Positions 43,168 to 53,058 of a stretch of DNA of 64,000 bases are shown here, one piece after another. Location of the stretch: positions 1-64,000 of the forward strand of contig CAZABC010000002.1 in assembly GCA_964483405.1 (NCBI GenBank), read 5' to 3'. Each line of letters starts with the position of its first letter. Within the stretch, counting starts at the first letter, position 1. Below the pieces are notes generated by a model, which saw only the letters and a list, made by a program, of their open reading frames with translations, made no database searches and was not told where the DNA came from. Both the position numbers and the translations under genes were made by a program. Source of the DNA: CAZABC01 sp964483405 (GTDB lineage Bacteria > Chloroflexota > Limnocylindria > Limnocylindrales > CSP1-4).

Positions 43168-43404
43168 TCAGCCGCCGCTCGAGGGCGGGAACAGGTCGAG
43201 CCGGTCCTCGTCCGAGACGGTGATCGCCGGGTCGTCGAGCCGGACCACCTCGCCGTTGAGGCCGGCGACCGCGATCTCGGCGAGCGGCACGCCGACCAGT
43301 CGCACCGCGTCGCCGATCGTCAGCTCACGCCCGAGCGCGACCTCGAACCGCTCGCGCCGGTCCGGGCCGTAGAAGCCGAGCGAGCCGTGGAGCCGGACCT
43401 GCAC
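43168..43404 (-). CDS. MoaD/ThiS-like sulfur carrier protein
   Basis: Ubiquitin-like small protein of 78 residues from GTG 43404, 16 bases after the aldehyde oxidoreductase stop. It shows the beta-grasp pattern VRLHGSLGFYG, TIGDAVRLVGVP and the VSDEDRLDLFPPSSGG end, with the C-terminal Gly-Gly that is thiocarboxylated for sulfur transfer. In Moco/Wco synthesis this provides the dithiolene sulfur; the AOR context suggests dedication to the tungsten cofactor. The frame extends upstream to 43497 but that part overlaps AOR and is unlike the family. Confidence 0.75.
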   Translation of the reverse strand: MQVRLHGSLGFYGPDRRERFEVALGRELTIGDAVRLVGVPLAEIAVAGLNGEVVRLDDPAITVSDEDRLDLFPPSSGG

Positions 43405-43420
43405 GCGTCGTCCGCCCGGT

Positions 43421-45331
43421 TCAGCCGACGGCGGCGGCGTCGGCCTCGGCCGCCCAGTCGAGACCGAGCGTCCGCAGCCGCTCCGCCGTCGGGACACCGG
43501 TCGCCGGGTCCCAGCCCTTCAGCGCGTAGAGGGCCGTGATCGCCCCCTCGAACGCCTCCCGGTCGATCGACCGGCCGGCCAGCGTGCCGCCCTCGAGCGG
43601 GTCGTGGAGACGGTCCGGCAGACGGTCGTCGTGCCGCGTCCGGCCCTCGCGCACGTTGAACACGCGGGCCATGGTGACCGCGCGCTCCCCGACCTCGAGC
43701 AGCTCGTCGACGGTGACGGCCCAGCCGGTCGCGGCCCGGACGGCCGCGACGACGTCGTCGACGCCGATGAACGACCGTGGTGCAGGGCCGAAGAAGCACA
43801 GCCCGAGGACCTTCTCGGCGCTGTTCCAGCGCTCCGAGGTGTACCAGTTGCGGACCTTGGCCTCGCCGAGGCTGAAGACGTCGGCCGGCTCGGTGATGCC
43901 GAGCGCCATCGCGCCCTTGAACGGGACCGACTCGGGGTTGACGAAGATGGGGTCGTGGAAGCCGACGAGGTGGTCCGCCCCGGCCTCGTTCGTCGCGTAG
44001 CCGAGGGCGACGCCGACCTTGCCGCGCGGCTCGTGCATCGCCATCTCGAGGCCCTTGACCTGCATCGCGAACGAGGGCGCATCGCCGCCGAGCCGCTCCG
44101 CGATCGCCCGCGAGCCGAGGGCGAGCAGCTCCCCGACCCCCTGCCGCTCGGCGATGCGCGGGATCGCCTCGAGGAGCGCCTCGCCGTTGCCGAAGCGGAG
44201 GTCGACGCCGTCGAGGTCGGCCGGGCCGAGGAGCCCGTGCTCGACGCACTCCATGACGAAGGCGACCGTGCCGGCGGTCGAGATGACATCGAGCCCGAGC
44301 TCGTTGCACAGCTCGTTCGCGCGGGCGACGAGCTCGATGTCGAAGATGGCGCAGTTCGAGCCGAAGCCGGCGATCGCCTCGTACTCGGGGCCGTCGTACG
44401 TGTCGGTGACCCGGTAGCGGCCCTCGAAGGCCGTCTCGGGCTTGCACCGGACCGCGCAGGCGTAGCAGGACCGGGTCCCGCTCCGGATCGCCTCGAAGGC
44501 CGCCCAGCCGATGCCGTCGACCCGCTCGAACGAGCCCTCGCGGAAGTTGCGGGTCGGCAGGATGCCGGCGGCGTTGAGCCCGTCGGTGAGCCCCGGGGTC
44601 CCCTTCGTCCGGAGGTCCCAGCCCTGTGGGTGGTCGGGCAGCGACCGGCTGAGCCGCTTCCCGATCTCGGCGAGCGCCGGCGCGTCGAACGCAAGGTCGG
44701 TGTACTTCCGCGAACCCTTGACCGCGATCGCCCGGACGTTCTTGCTGCCCATGACCGCGCCCATCCCGGTCCGCCCGTTGTAGTGGCGGAGCTCGTTCAT
44801 GAGCATGGAGTACGGGACGAGGTTCTCCCCCGCCCGGCCGATCTGGAGGACCCGGGCGAGCTTCTCGCCGACCGCCTCCTTGATCGTCGCCTGGACCGTC
44901 GGCGGGTCCGCGCCCCAGAGCTGGCGGGCGTCGCGGATCTCCGCGCCGCCGTCGTGGACCCAGAGGTAGACGGGCTCGGGCGAGCGTCCGCTGAGGACGA
45001 TCGCGTCGAGCCCGGCCATCTTCAGCTCCGGGCCCCAGTAGCCGCCGGCCTCGGATTCGCCGAAGCCGCCGGTGAGCGGCGAGCGGGCGATCGCGTTGAA
45101 GCGGGTGGCGGTGGAGACCGGGGCGCCGGTCAGGAGGCCGGTCGCGAGGACCAGGACGTTGTCGGGGCCGAGTGGGTCGGTGCCGGGTCGGAGCTCGTGG
45201 AGCAGGTGGTACGCGGCCAGCGCCTTGCCGCCGGGGTAGCGGCGGTAGAAGGCCTCGTCGAACGTCTCGACGCTCGTCGTCCCGCGCGTCAGGTCGACCC
45301 GCAGGATCGTCCCGTTGCTCCCGAAGCCCAT
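43421..45331 (-). CDS. aor: Aldehyde:ferredoxin oxidoreductase (tungstopterin)
   Basis: Protein of 636 residues, the normal AOR length. N-terminal pterin-binding domain: RVDLTRGTTSVE, GGKALAAYHLL, GFGESEAGGYWGPELKMAG, HYNGRTGMGAVMGSKNVRAI. [4Fe-4S] ligands C289, C292, C296 (SCYACAVRC) and a distal Cys near 512 (LGLCFFG). It oxidises aldehydes to acids with reduction of ferredoxin, using a tungsten bis-pterin centre. GGAGG lies 8 bases before the ATG. A MoaD/ThiS-like gene follows in the same direction. Such enzymes are known from anaerobes and some aerobic or facultative bacteria. The physiological aldehyde cannot be named. Confidence 0.94.
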   Translation of the reverse strand: MGFGSNGTILRVDLTRGTTSVETFDEAFYRRYPGGKALAAYHLLHELRPGTDPLGPDNVLVLATGLLTGAPVSTATRFNAIARSPLTGGFGESEAGGYWGPELKMAGLDAIVLSGRSPEPVYLWVHDGGAEIRDARQLWGADPPTVQATIKEAVGEKLARVLQIGRAGENLVPYSMLMNELRHYNGRTGMGAVMGSKNVRAIAVKGSRKYTDLAFDAPALAEIGKRLSRSLPDHPQGWDLRTKGTPGLTDGLNAAGILPTRNFREGSFERVDGIGWAAFEAIRSGTRSCYACAVRCKPETAFEGRYRVTDTYDGPEYEAIAGFGSNCAIFDIELVARANELCNELGLDVISTAGTVAFVMECVEHGLLGPADLDGVDLRFGNGEALLEAIPRIAERQGVGELLALGSRAIAERLGGDAPSFAMQVKGLEMAMHEPRGKVGVALGYATNEAGADHLVGFHDPIFVNPESVPFKGAMALGITEPADVFSLGEAKVRNWYTSERWNSAEKVLGLCFFGPAPRSFIGVDDVVAAVRAATGWAVTVDELLEVGERAVTMARVFNVREGRTRHDDRLPDRLHDPLEGGTLAGRSIDREAFEGAITALYALKGWDPATGVPTAERLRTLGLDWAAEADAAAVG

Positions 45332-45575
45332 CGCCGACCTCCACCGCCGGGTCGTCCGTGCGCCGACGGACCGCCGGGACCCATCATGCGCCGTCGCGTC
45401 GGGCGCGGTCCCTGTCGTTCGGCCCGTCGGACCGGGGCGGATCGACCGGAGGAGGACCCTTCCCCGGGCCGTCGCGGCGGCGTGGGCGGCGGCGTGGGCG
45501 GCGGCGCGGGGCGGCTGGGGCGGCGCAGCGGTCGCGGCAGACCGTTCGCCCCCGCCGGCCCGCTATCGTTCGGCC

Positions 45576-46619
45576 ATGCGCATCGTCGTCGCGGGCCAGA
45601 CGTGCCTCGACCTCGTCCCGACGCTGCCGGGGGCGCCGGTGACCGACCCCGGCACCCTCGTCGCCGTCGGTGGGCTCGACCTCCGGCTGGGCGGCTGCGT
45701 CGCCAACACGGGCACGGCGCTCGCCGATCTGGGCGCCGAGGTCCGGCTCGCGACCGACGTCGGCGACGACGACCTGGGCGCCGTCCTCGTCCGGCTCGCC
45801 CGCGAGCGCTTCGGCGCGGGGGCGCGGATCGGGGTCGCCGCCGGGCTGCGGACGTCCTACTCGATCGTCATCGAGCCGCCCGGCCGGGACCGGACGTTCT
45901 GGCACCACGCCGGGGCGAGTCGAGCGTTCGACGGCACGACCGTCGACCTGGCCGCCGCCGACGGCCTCCACGTCGGCTACCCGCCGCTCCTGCCGGCCCT
46001 CGTCGCCGACGGCGGGGTGCCGCTGCGCGCGCTCCTCGAACGGGCGCGCGGCCAGGGCGCCCTGACCTCGCTCGACCTCGTCGTCGTCGATCCCGGGCTC
46101 GAGACGGCGACGCTCGACTGGGAGGTGATCCTCGGCCATGTCGCGCCCGCGCTCGACGTCCTTTCGCCGAGCGCCGACGACCTCGCCTCGATGGGGCTGT
46201 GTCCCGCGCACCCGTCGGCCGACGAGGTCGGCGCCGTGGCCGGGCGGCTCGTTGACGCCGGCGTGGCGGTGGTCGCCGTCTCGAGCGGGGCCGGCGGGCT
46301 CGTCGTCCGGAGCGGCGGTCGCGACCGGCTCGCCGCGACCGGGCGGCTGGCGAGCCTGGCCGAGGACTGGGCTGATCGCGAGCTCCGGGTCGCGGTCGCG
46401 CCGGGCCCGGTCCGGACGACCCTGGCGGCCGGCGACGCGGCGAGCGCGGGGCTCCTCTTCGGGCTGCTCGCGGGGCTCCCGCTCGACCGGGCCGCGGCGC
46501 TCTCGGTGGCCGTCGCCGGGCGCCGGGTGGCCGGGATCGACCCGCTGCCGCCGTTCGGGGCCGACGGCGCGGCATACGACCTCGACGGGATCGCGGTCGA
46601 GGTGCGGCGGGTCGGGTAG
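45576..46619 (+). CDS. PfkB-family carbohydrate/nucleoside kinase
   Basis: Ribokinase-fold protein of 347 residues from ATG 45576. Early motif: GGLDLRLGGCVANTGTALADLGAEVRLATDVGDDDLG, seen in sections, binds substrate. The C-terminal anion-hole motif is TTLAAGDAASAGLLFG, where family members usually have DTxGAGD; the catalytic Asp (last D) and preceding Gly remain, but the first Asp and one Gly are changed. ATP-dependent sugar kinase activity is likely but the substrate is not clear. The long open frame upstream of the ATG is Ala/Arg-rich and not part of the family. Confidence 0.82.
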   Translation: MRIVVAGQTCLDLVPTLPGAPVTDPGTLVAVGGLDLRLGGCVANTGTALADLGAEVRLATDVGDDDLGAVLVRLARERFGAGARIGVAAGLRTSYSIVIEPPGRDRTFWHHAGASRAFDGTTVDLAAADGLHVGYPPLLPALVADGGVPLRALLERARGQGALTSLDLVVVDPGLETATLDWEVILGHVAPALDVLSPSADDLASMGLCPAHPSADEVGAVAGRLVDAGVAVVAVSSGAGGLVVRSGGRDRLAATGRLASLAEDWADRELRVAVAPGPVRTTLAAGDAASAGLLFGLLAGLPLDRAAALSVAVAGRRVAGIDPLPPFGADGAAYDLDGIAVEVRRVG

Positions 46620-46743
46620 GTCGCGTCGCCGGGACGCACGTCCGGCAGGCGGCTACGTCGTTCGTCCATGGCCGCAGCGACCGGCGGCGAGGCATCCTCG
46701 GGTCCGTGACCGGACCGAAGACCGACCAGCCGAGGTACTCCCG

Positions 46744-47979
46744 ATGCCGTACCGCCGCACCGCCAGCTCCCTCGCCCTCCTCCTCGCCCTCCTCGTGCCC
46801 GCGACGACGCTCGCCGCGTCGATCGCGTGGACCCGCCAACTCGGGACCTCGGGCGAAGAGGCCGCCGGTGGGATCGCCGCCGACACGACCGGCGTGACGA
46901 TCATCGCCACGACCGCGGGCAGCCTCGCCGGGCCGCTTCGGGGGCCGAGCGACGCGGTCGTCCGGCGCTACGACCGGACCGGCGCCGTCGTCTGGTCGCG
47001 CCAGTACGGGACGACCGGCCAGGACAGCGGCGAGGACGTGGCCGCGGGCGGCGGTGGGATCGTCGTCCTCGTCGCGACCGACGGCCCATCGGGCCCGACG
47101 CCGGCGACGCCCGGGATCCGGGACGTCCTCGTCCGGCGCTACGACCTCACCGGGACCGCCACCTGGACACGCCGCTCCGGCACCGCGGCCGACGAGGACC
47201 CGGGCGCGGTCGCCGCGGACGCGGGCGGGGTCGCGGTCTCGGGGACGACCTGGGGCGCGCTCGGCGGCCCGAACGCGGCCGACGACGCCGACGCCTTCGT
47301 CCGCCGCTACTCGCCGACCGGCGCCATCTTCTGGACCCGCCAGTTCGGGACGGTCGAGGCCGACTCGGCGAACGCCGTCGCGCTCGACGCGGCCGGCATC
47401 ACGGTCGCCGGCGGCACCGACGGCAACCTCGCCGGGCCGAACGCCGGTCCGTTCACCGACGCCTACATCCGCCGCTACGACCTCGCCGGCAAGCTGCTCT
47501 GGACCCGCCAGTGGGGCCAGGCGGGCGACGACACGATCCTGGCCCTCGCCGCCGACGGGACGGGCATCACCGCCGTCGGATACACGAGCGCCGACGCGAG
47601 CGGCGAGGTCCCGAGCCAGGCGTTCATCCGCCGTTACGACCGGGCCGGGACGTTGAAGTGGTCGCGCATCTTCGGGACGTCGAACGCCTCCGAGGTCGCC
47701 TGGGGCGTGGCCGCCGACGGCGCCGGCCTGACCGTGACCGGCTACACGTACGGCTCGCTCGACGGGCAGAGCAAGGGCAGCTTCGACATCTTCGTCCGCC
47801 GCTACGACCGGGCCGGCGCCCTCACCTGGAGGACCCAGTTCGGGACGACCGGGGCCGACCTCGGCATCGACGTCGCGGCCGACGGCGCCGGCTTCACCGT
47901 CCTCGGCCACACCAACGGCGCGCTCGGCGGCAAGCCCGCCGGCGAGCTCGACCTCGTCGTCCGGCGCTATCTCCGCTGA
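46744..47979 (+). CDS. Secreted SBBP-type beta-propeller protein
   Basis: Protein of 411 residues with signal peptide (ASSLALLLALLVPATTLAA). The mature part is built from seven repeats of about 53 residues, each opening with W-T/S-R-Q-x-G-T (IAWTRQLGTSGEE, VVWSRQYGTTGQD, IFWTRQFGTVEAD and so on) and closing with VRRYDRTGA-like strands. This is an SBBP (beta-propeller) array giving a seven-bladed propeller. Such proteins are extracellular or cell-wall; no catalytic residues are seen. It lies alone between the PfkB kinase and the luciferase-like gene. Confidence 0.9.
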   Translation: MPYRRTASSLALLLALLVPATTLAASIAWTRQLGTSGEEAAGGIAADTTGVTIIATTAGSLAGPLRGPSDAVVRRYDRTGAVVWSRQYGTTGQDSGEDVAAGGGGIVVLVATDGPSGPTPATPGIRDVLVRRYDLTGTATWTRRSGTAADEDPGAVAADAGGVAVSGTTWGALGGPNAADDADAFVRRYSPTGAIFWTRQFGTVEADSANAVALDAAGITVAGGTDGNLAGPNAGPFTDAYIRRYDLAGKLLWTRQWGQAGDDTILALAADGTGITAVGYTSADASGEVPSQAFIRRYDRAGTLKWSRIFGTSNASEVAWGVAADGAGLTVTGYTYGSLDGQSKGSFDIFVRRYDRAGALTWRTQFGTTGADLGIDVAADGAGFTVLGHTNGALGGKPAGELDLVVRRYLR

Positions 47980-48005
47980 GGGTCCGGCTGCCGTACCCTC
48001 CGCGG

Positions 48006-49049
48006 ATGGAGATCGGCGCCTTCACCTTCGGCGACATCGCCCCGGACCCCGTGAACGGCCGGGTCGACCCCGCCCGGCGGATGCGGGACCTCGTCGAGGA
48101 GATCGTCCTCGCCGACCAGGTCGGGCTCGACGTCTTCGGCGTCGGGGAGCACCACCGTCCCGACTTCGTCGTCTCGTCGCCGGCGATCGTCCTTGCCGCG
48201 GCCGCCGAGCGGACGAGCCGGATCCGGCTGACGAGCGCGGTGAGCGTCCTGAGCTCGGACGACCCGGTCCGGGTCTTCCAGCAGTTCTCGACGCTCGACC
48301 TGCTGTCGGGCGGGCGGGCCGAGATCATGGCCGGCCGCGGCTCGTTCATCGAGTCCTTCCCGCTCTTCGGCTACGACCTCGACGACTACGACTCGCTGTT
48401 CGTCGAGAAGCTCGACCTGCTCCTCCGGCTCCGGGCCGAGGAGCGGGTGACCTGGTCGGGCAGGCACCGGGCGCCGATCGAGGACCGGGCCGTCTATCCG
48501 CGCCCGGTCCAGGACCCGCTGCCGGTCTGGGTCGCCGTCGGCGGGACGCCCGGGTCGGCGGTCCGGATCGGCTCGCTCGGACTGCCGATGGCCCTCGCGA
48601 TCATCGGCGGGATGCCGGAGCGGTTCGTCCCGTTCGTCGACCTCTTCCGGCGGTCGGCGGCCGAGGCGGGTCACGACCCGACCCCCGCGCTGAGCATCAA
48701 CATGCACGGCTTCATCGCCGACACGTCGCAGGCCGCCGCCGACGACGCGTTCCCGCCGCTCGCGGCGATGATGAACCGCATCGCCCGGGAACGAGGCTTC
48801 GCGCCGCTGGACCGCGCGGCGTTCGAGGCGTCACGAGACCTCCGCGGGGCCAACCTCGTCGGCAGCCCCGCGGAGATCGTCGACCGGATCCTGTTCCACC
48901 ACTCGCTGTTCGCCCACGACCGGTTCCTGCTCCAGGTCATCGGTGGGGCGATGCCGCACGCGAAGATCATGCGATCGATCGAGCTCCTCGGGACCGAGGT
49001 GGCGCCGGCGGTCCGGCGGGCCCTCGGCGCGGGCACGCCGACGGCCTGA
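48006..49049 (+). CDS. Luciferase-like (LLM class) flavin oxidoreductase
   Basis: Protein of 347 residues from ATG 48006. TIM-barrel monooxygenase pattern: ADQVGLDVFGVGEHHRPDFVVSSP, RIRLTSAVSVLSSDDPVRVFQQFSTLDLLSGGRAEIMAGRGS read in pieces, and DPLPVWVAVGGTPGSAVRIGSLGLPM. FMN or F420 is used by related enzymes to oxidise aldehydes, sulfonates or terpenoids; which applies is unknown. The start follows 23 bases after the propeller gene stop, so co-transcription is possible. Confidence 0.9.
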   Translation: MEIGAFTFGDIAPDPVNGRVDPARRMRDLVEEIVLADQVGLDVFGVGEHHRPDFVVSSPAIVLAAAAERTSRIRLTSAVSVLSSDDPVRVFQQFSTLDLLSGGRAEIMAGRGSFIESFPLFGYDLDDYDSLFVEKLDLLLRLRAEERVTWSGRHRAPIEDRAVYPRPVQDPLPVWVAVGGTPGSAVRIGSLGLPMALAIIGGMPERFVPFVDLFRRSAAEAGHDPTPALSINMHGFIADTSQAAADDAFPPLAAMMNRIARERGFAPLDRAAFEASRDLRGANLVGSPAEIVDRILFHHSLFAHDRFLLQVIGGAMPHAKIMRSIELLGTEVAPAVRRALGAGTPTA

Positions 49050-49092
49050 GCCGGTCGGTCCCTCGGCTGCCCGGCATGGCCGACCGTCGCTG

Positions 49093-50379
49093 CTATCGGC
49101 CGGCACGGACCGGGGGCGGCCCGCCGAGGAAGGCGACGACGGCCTCGCGGACCGCCGCGCCGGCCGGCGTCCCGTCGCCGAGCAGGTCGTGGTCGGCGTC
49201 GAGCGAGAGGCGGGTCACCCGCCCCGGGATCGAGTCGGCGACGCGCCGGGTCACCGCCGGGCGTGAGGCCGTGTCCCGCTCGCCCTGGGCCACGAGGACC
49301 GGGACCCGGATCGAGCGGGCCGCCTCGGCCGCCACGACGGTCCCGGCGATGATCGACTCGACGAAGCTCCGCGGCACCGGCAGCGTCCGGAGCGCCCCGC
49401 GAACGGCCGGGTCGTCGAGGTCGAGGTCGCCGAAGATCCCCCGGAGGCCCGCCTGGACCTCGGGGTCGTCGAAGTCGGTCCGGCCGAACGGCCGGAAGCC
49501 GTGGGGGATCACGGCCCGGAGGGCGGGCCCGAGGACCCGCTGCCACGGCTTGAGGTCCCAGACGAACGGGGCCAGGAGGACGAGGGCGTCGGGCCGGATC
49601 GATCCGGCGGTCGCGAGCGCGAGCGCGCCACCCATCGAGTAGCCGACGAGCGCGAGCCGGCCATCGCCCGGTCGCTCGCGCATCGGGTCCGCGGCCGCGA
49701 CGGCCGCCGACCGCCAATCGTCGAACCGCGTCTCGAGGAGGCGCGGCAGCTCCCGCCCGAAGCCGGGCAGGAGCGGCGCCTCGACCGCCCAGCCATCCGC
49801 GGCGAGCGCGGCGGCCAGCGGCCGGAGCTGGGCCGGTGTCGCCCCGAAGCCGTGGAGGAGGAGGGCGGTCCCGCGGACCGGCACGCCCGGATCGGCGACC
49901 AGCCGGATCGGGTCGTGAGCCGGATCGTCGAAGACCGGGAGCGCCGGCAGGGCGACGTCGTCGCCGGGGACCCAGCGCACGTGCGCGAGGTCGAACACGA
50001 GCAGGAACAGGCCCTGGACGACGATGCCCGCGCCGGTGCCCGCGAGCCAGGCGTCGGACCCCGCGCCGGCCCACAGGAGCGCGCCGCCGGCGACGTACAG
50101 CACGTCGAGTCCGGCATTCGCCCAGAGGAGTCGTCGGACGAAGCGGGCCTCCGCCCGACGATCGGCAGCGGCCCCCGGTCCGACGTCGATCCGGCGGGCG
50201 TGGCGACGGCCGGCGTGGCCGATCAGGCCGTCGATCGCGCCCCAGACGACGGCCTGCAGGCCGAACCCGCGCCAGAACGCGTCGCCGAGGGCGAGGAGCG
50301 GCAGCCCGATCGCGACGCTGAGCGTCGCCCAGGCGAGCAGCCGATAGCCGAGCGTGTCGACGAAGTCGCGGAAGAGCAC
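49093..50379 (-). CDS. Alpha/beta hydrolase with N-terminal membrane domain
   Basis: Protein of 428 residues from GTG 50379. Residues 1-145 carry three to four membrane helices (LLAWATLSVAIGLPLLAL, GLDVLYVAGGALLWAGAG, GIVVQGLFLLVFDLAHV) like the DUF6992 type. Residues 165-428 form an alpha/beta hydrolase: oxyanion motif LLLHGFGA, nucleophile elbow VGYSMGGAL, Asp near GERDTA and His near ADHDLLG. Overall it looks like a monoacylglycerol lipase or carboxylesterase held at the membrane. The fusion of these modules is uncommon. Confidence 0.83.
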   Translation of the reverse strand: MLFRDFVDTLGYRLLAWATLSVAIGLPLLALGDAFWRGFGLQAVVWGAIDGLIGHAGRRHARRIDVGPGAAADRRAEARFVRRLLWANAGLDVLYVAGGALLWAGAGSDAWLAGTGAGIVVQGLFLLVFDLAHVRWVPGDDVALPALPVFDDPAHDPIRLVADPGVPVRGTALLLHGFGATPAQLRPLAAALAADGWAVEAPLLPGFGRELPRLLETRFDDWRSAAVAAADPMRERPGDGRLALVGYSMGGALALATAGSIRPDALVLLAPFVWDLKPWQRVLGPALRAVIPHGFRPFGRTDFDDPEVQAGLRGIFGDLDLDDPAVRGALRTLPVPRSFVESIIAGTVVAAEAARSIRVPVLVAQGERDTASRPAVTRRVADSIPGRVTRLSLDADHDLLGDGTPAGAAVREAVVAFLGGPPPVRAGR

Positions 50380-50585
50380 ACCCCATCATCGCGCGCCGAG
50401 CCGGGGCGGATGTCCGGGACCGTCCCGGGCCGACGGTGGTGCGACCGCGCACCACCGTCACGGGGCGGCCGCTCGACGACGCAATCCGGCCGGACCGGGG
50501 CGCCGAAAGGACGGTCGACACCCGGGCCGATGGCCCCCAGCCGAGCCCCCGGGGATCACCGTCACAACCAGGAGGGACCACCCAG

Positions 50586-51104
50586 ATGCGCCGCTTCATC
50601 CTCGCCTTCACCGCGGGCGCCCTCGCCCTCGGCATCGTCGCCGGCCCGGTCGCCGCGAAGCAGCCGGCCAAGTCGCCGTCGATCGTCGAGTTCGCGATCG
50701 CCGCCAACACCTCCGGCGACTTCGCCGGCCAGTTCGACACCCTGATCTTCGCCCTCGGCGCGGCCGATCCGGTCGTCATCGAGACGCTGAGCGGCAAGGG
50801 CCAGTTCACCGTCTTCGCCCCGACCGACGACGCGTTCGCGAAGCTCCCGGCCGACGTCCTCGCGGCCGTCGTCGCCGACCAGGAGCTCCTCACCGACATC
50901 CTCCTCTACCACGTCGCCAAGGGCCAGCGCTACGCGGCCGACGTCGTCGCCAGCGACCAGATCCGGATGCTCAACGGCGACTTCGCCGACGTCGAGGTCA
51001 ACGACATGGGCGCCTACATCGACGGCGCGAAGATCATCGTCACTGACCTGGACGCCCCGACGAACGGGATCATCCACGCGGTCGACACCGTCCTCCTCCC
51101 CTAG
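50586..51104 (+). CDS. Secreted fasciclin (FAS1)-domain protein
   Basis: Protein of 172 residues. Signal peptide (RRFILAFTAGALALGIVAGPVAA). One FAS1 domain: FDTLIFALGAADPVVIETL, GQFTVFAPTDDAFAKLP, LLTDILLYHVAKGQRYAADVV and GIIHAVDTVLLP, the H1 and H2 boxes and a YH motif. FAS1 domains mediate adhesion to matrix or other cells. AGGAGG (50570-50575) is placed for the ATG. A stem-loop terminator follows. Confidence 0.93.
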   Translation: MRRFILAFTAGALALGIVAGPVAAKQPAKSPSIVEFAIAANTSGDFAGQFDTLIFALGAADPVVIETLSGKGQFTVFAPTDDAFAKLPADVLAAVVADQELLTDILLYHVAKGQRYAADVVASDQIRMLNGDFADVEVNDMGAYIDGAKIIVTDLDAPTNGIIHAVDTVLLP

Positions 51105-51147
51105 TCCCCCCGGGGGCGCCGACGTCCCGGACGCCTCCCGACGACCA

Positions 51148-51179
51148 CGACCCCGCTCCCCGTCCCGGGAGCGGGGTCG
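51148..51179 (+). terminator. Rho-independent terminator-like hairpin
   Basis: A perfect 13-bp stem (CGACCCCGCTCCC at 51148-51160, complement at 51167-51179) with a 6-base loop, then a short TTCGCTT tail. It lies 44 bases after the FAS1 gene and before the ABC ATPase gene; the weak T-run is typical for this GC content. Confidence 0.75.
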
Positions 51180-51334
51180 TTCGCTTGCCCCGCCGGAACT
51201 CCTCCGGCGCGGGTCCGGCCCTCTGCTACGATGACCCGACCGCACGGGATGTCGCGTACGGGGTCCGTCCAGCCACGCCACCGTGGCAGATGCAAGGGCC
51301 CGCGCTCTGCCCGTGGACAGGAGGACGCTGGGTC

Positions 51335-52438
<1,104 letters not shown>

Positions 52439-52442
52439 CGCG

Positions 52443-53057
52443 ATGGGTGAAGGGGGCGGCCCGGGCCCCGCGGCCGGACCGTCCCCGGCCGACCCGCTCG
52501 ACGAGCGGGTCGTCGCCTCGCGGGTCCTCCACCGCGGCCGCTACCTGACCTTCCGCGTCGACACGGTCGAGCGGCCGGACGGCTCGCGGGCCGAGCGCGA
52601 CATCTGCGGCCACCCGGGCGCCGTCGCGATCCTCGCCCTCGACGAGGCCGACCGGGTCCTCCTCGTCCGCCAGTTCCGCGTCGCGACCGGGCGGCGGCTC
52701 CTCGAGATCCCCGCCGGCACGCTCGACGTCGCCGACGACGGGACGATCGAGGCGCCCGACGGCGCCGCGCGGCGCGAGCTCGAGGAGGAGACCGGCCAGT
52801 CCGCCGAGCGGTGGCGGAAGCTCGCGACGTTCTGGACCGCCCCCGGCTTCGCGACCGAGGAGATGCATCTCTACCTGGCGTCGGGCCTGACGACCGTCCG
52901 CGACCGACTCGGCGAGGATGACGACGAGCGTCTCGAGCTCGAGCGCATCCCCTGGCGCGAGGCGGTCGAGCTCGCCGAGACCGGCGCGATCGAGGACGCG
53001 AAGTCGATCGTGGGGCTCTTCTGGCTCGCCCGCCTCAAGGCGGCCGGCGAGGCCTGA
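52443..53057 (+). CDS. NUDIX hydrolase (ADP-ribose pyrophosphatase-like)
   Basis: Protein of 204 residues. NUDIX box: AGTLDVADDGT...GAARRELEEETGQSA with the REL-EE-E-G core; a longer insert than usual sits between the Gly and the REL. Upstream ILALDEADRVLLVRQFRVATGRRLLEIPAG is the ADP-ribose pyrophosphatase/NudF pattern. It would hydrolyse ADP-ribose or a similar nucleotide diphosphate. The ATG is 4 bases after the ABC ATPase stop and the GNAT gene begins 1 base after its stop, suggesting one operon. Confidence 0.9.
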   Translation: MGEGGGPGPAAGPSPADPLDERVVASRVLHRGRYLTFRVDTVERPDGSRAERDICGHPGAVAILALDEADRVLLVRQFRVATGRRLLEIPAGTLDVADDGTIEAPDGAARRELEEETGQSAERWRKLATFWTAPGFATEEMHLYLASGLTTVRDRLGEDDDERLELERIPWREAVELAETGAIEDAKSIVGLFWLARLKAAGEA

Positions 53058-53058
53058 G

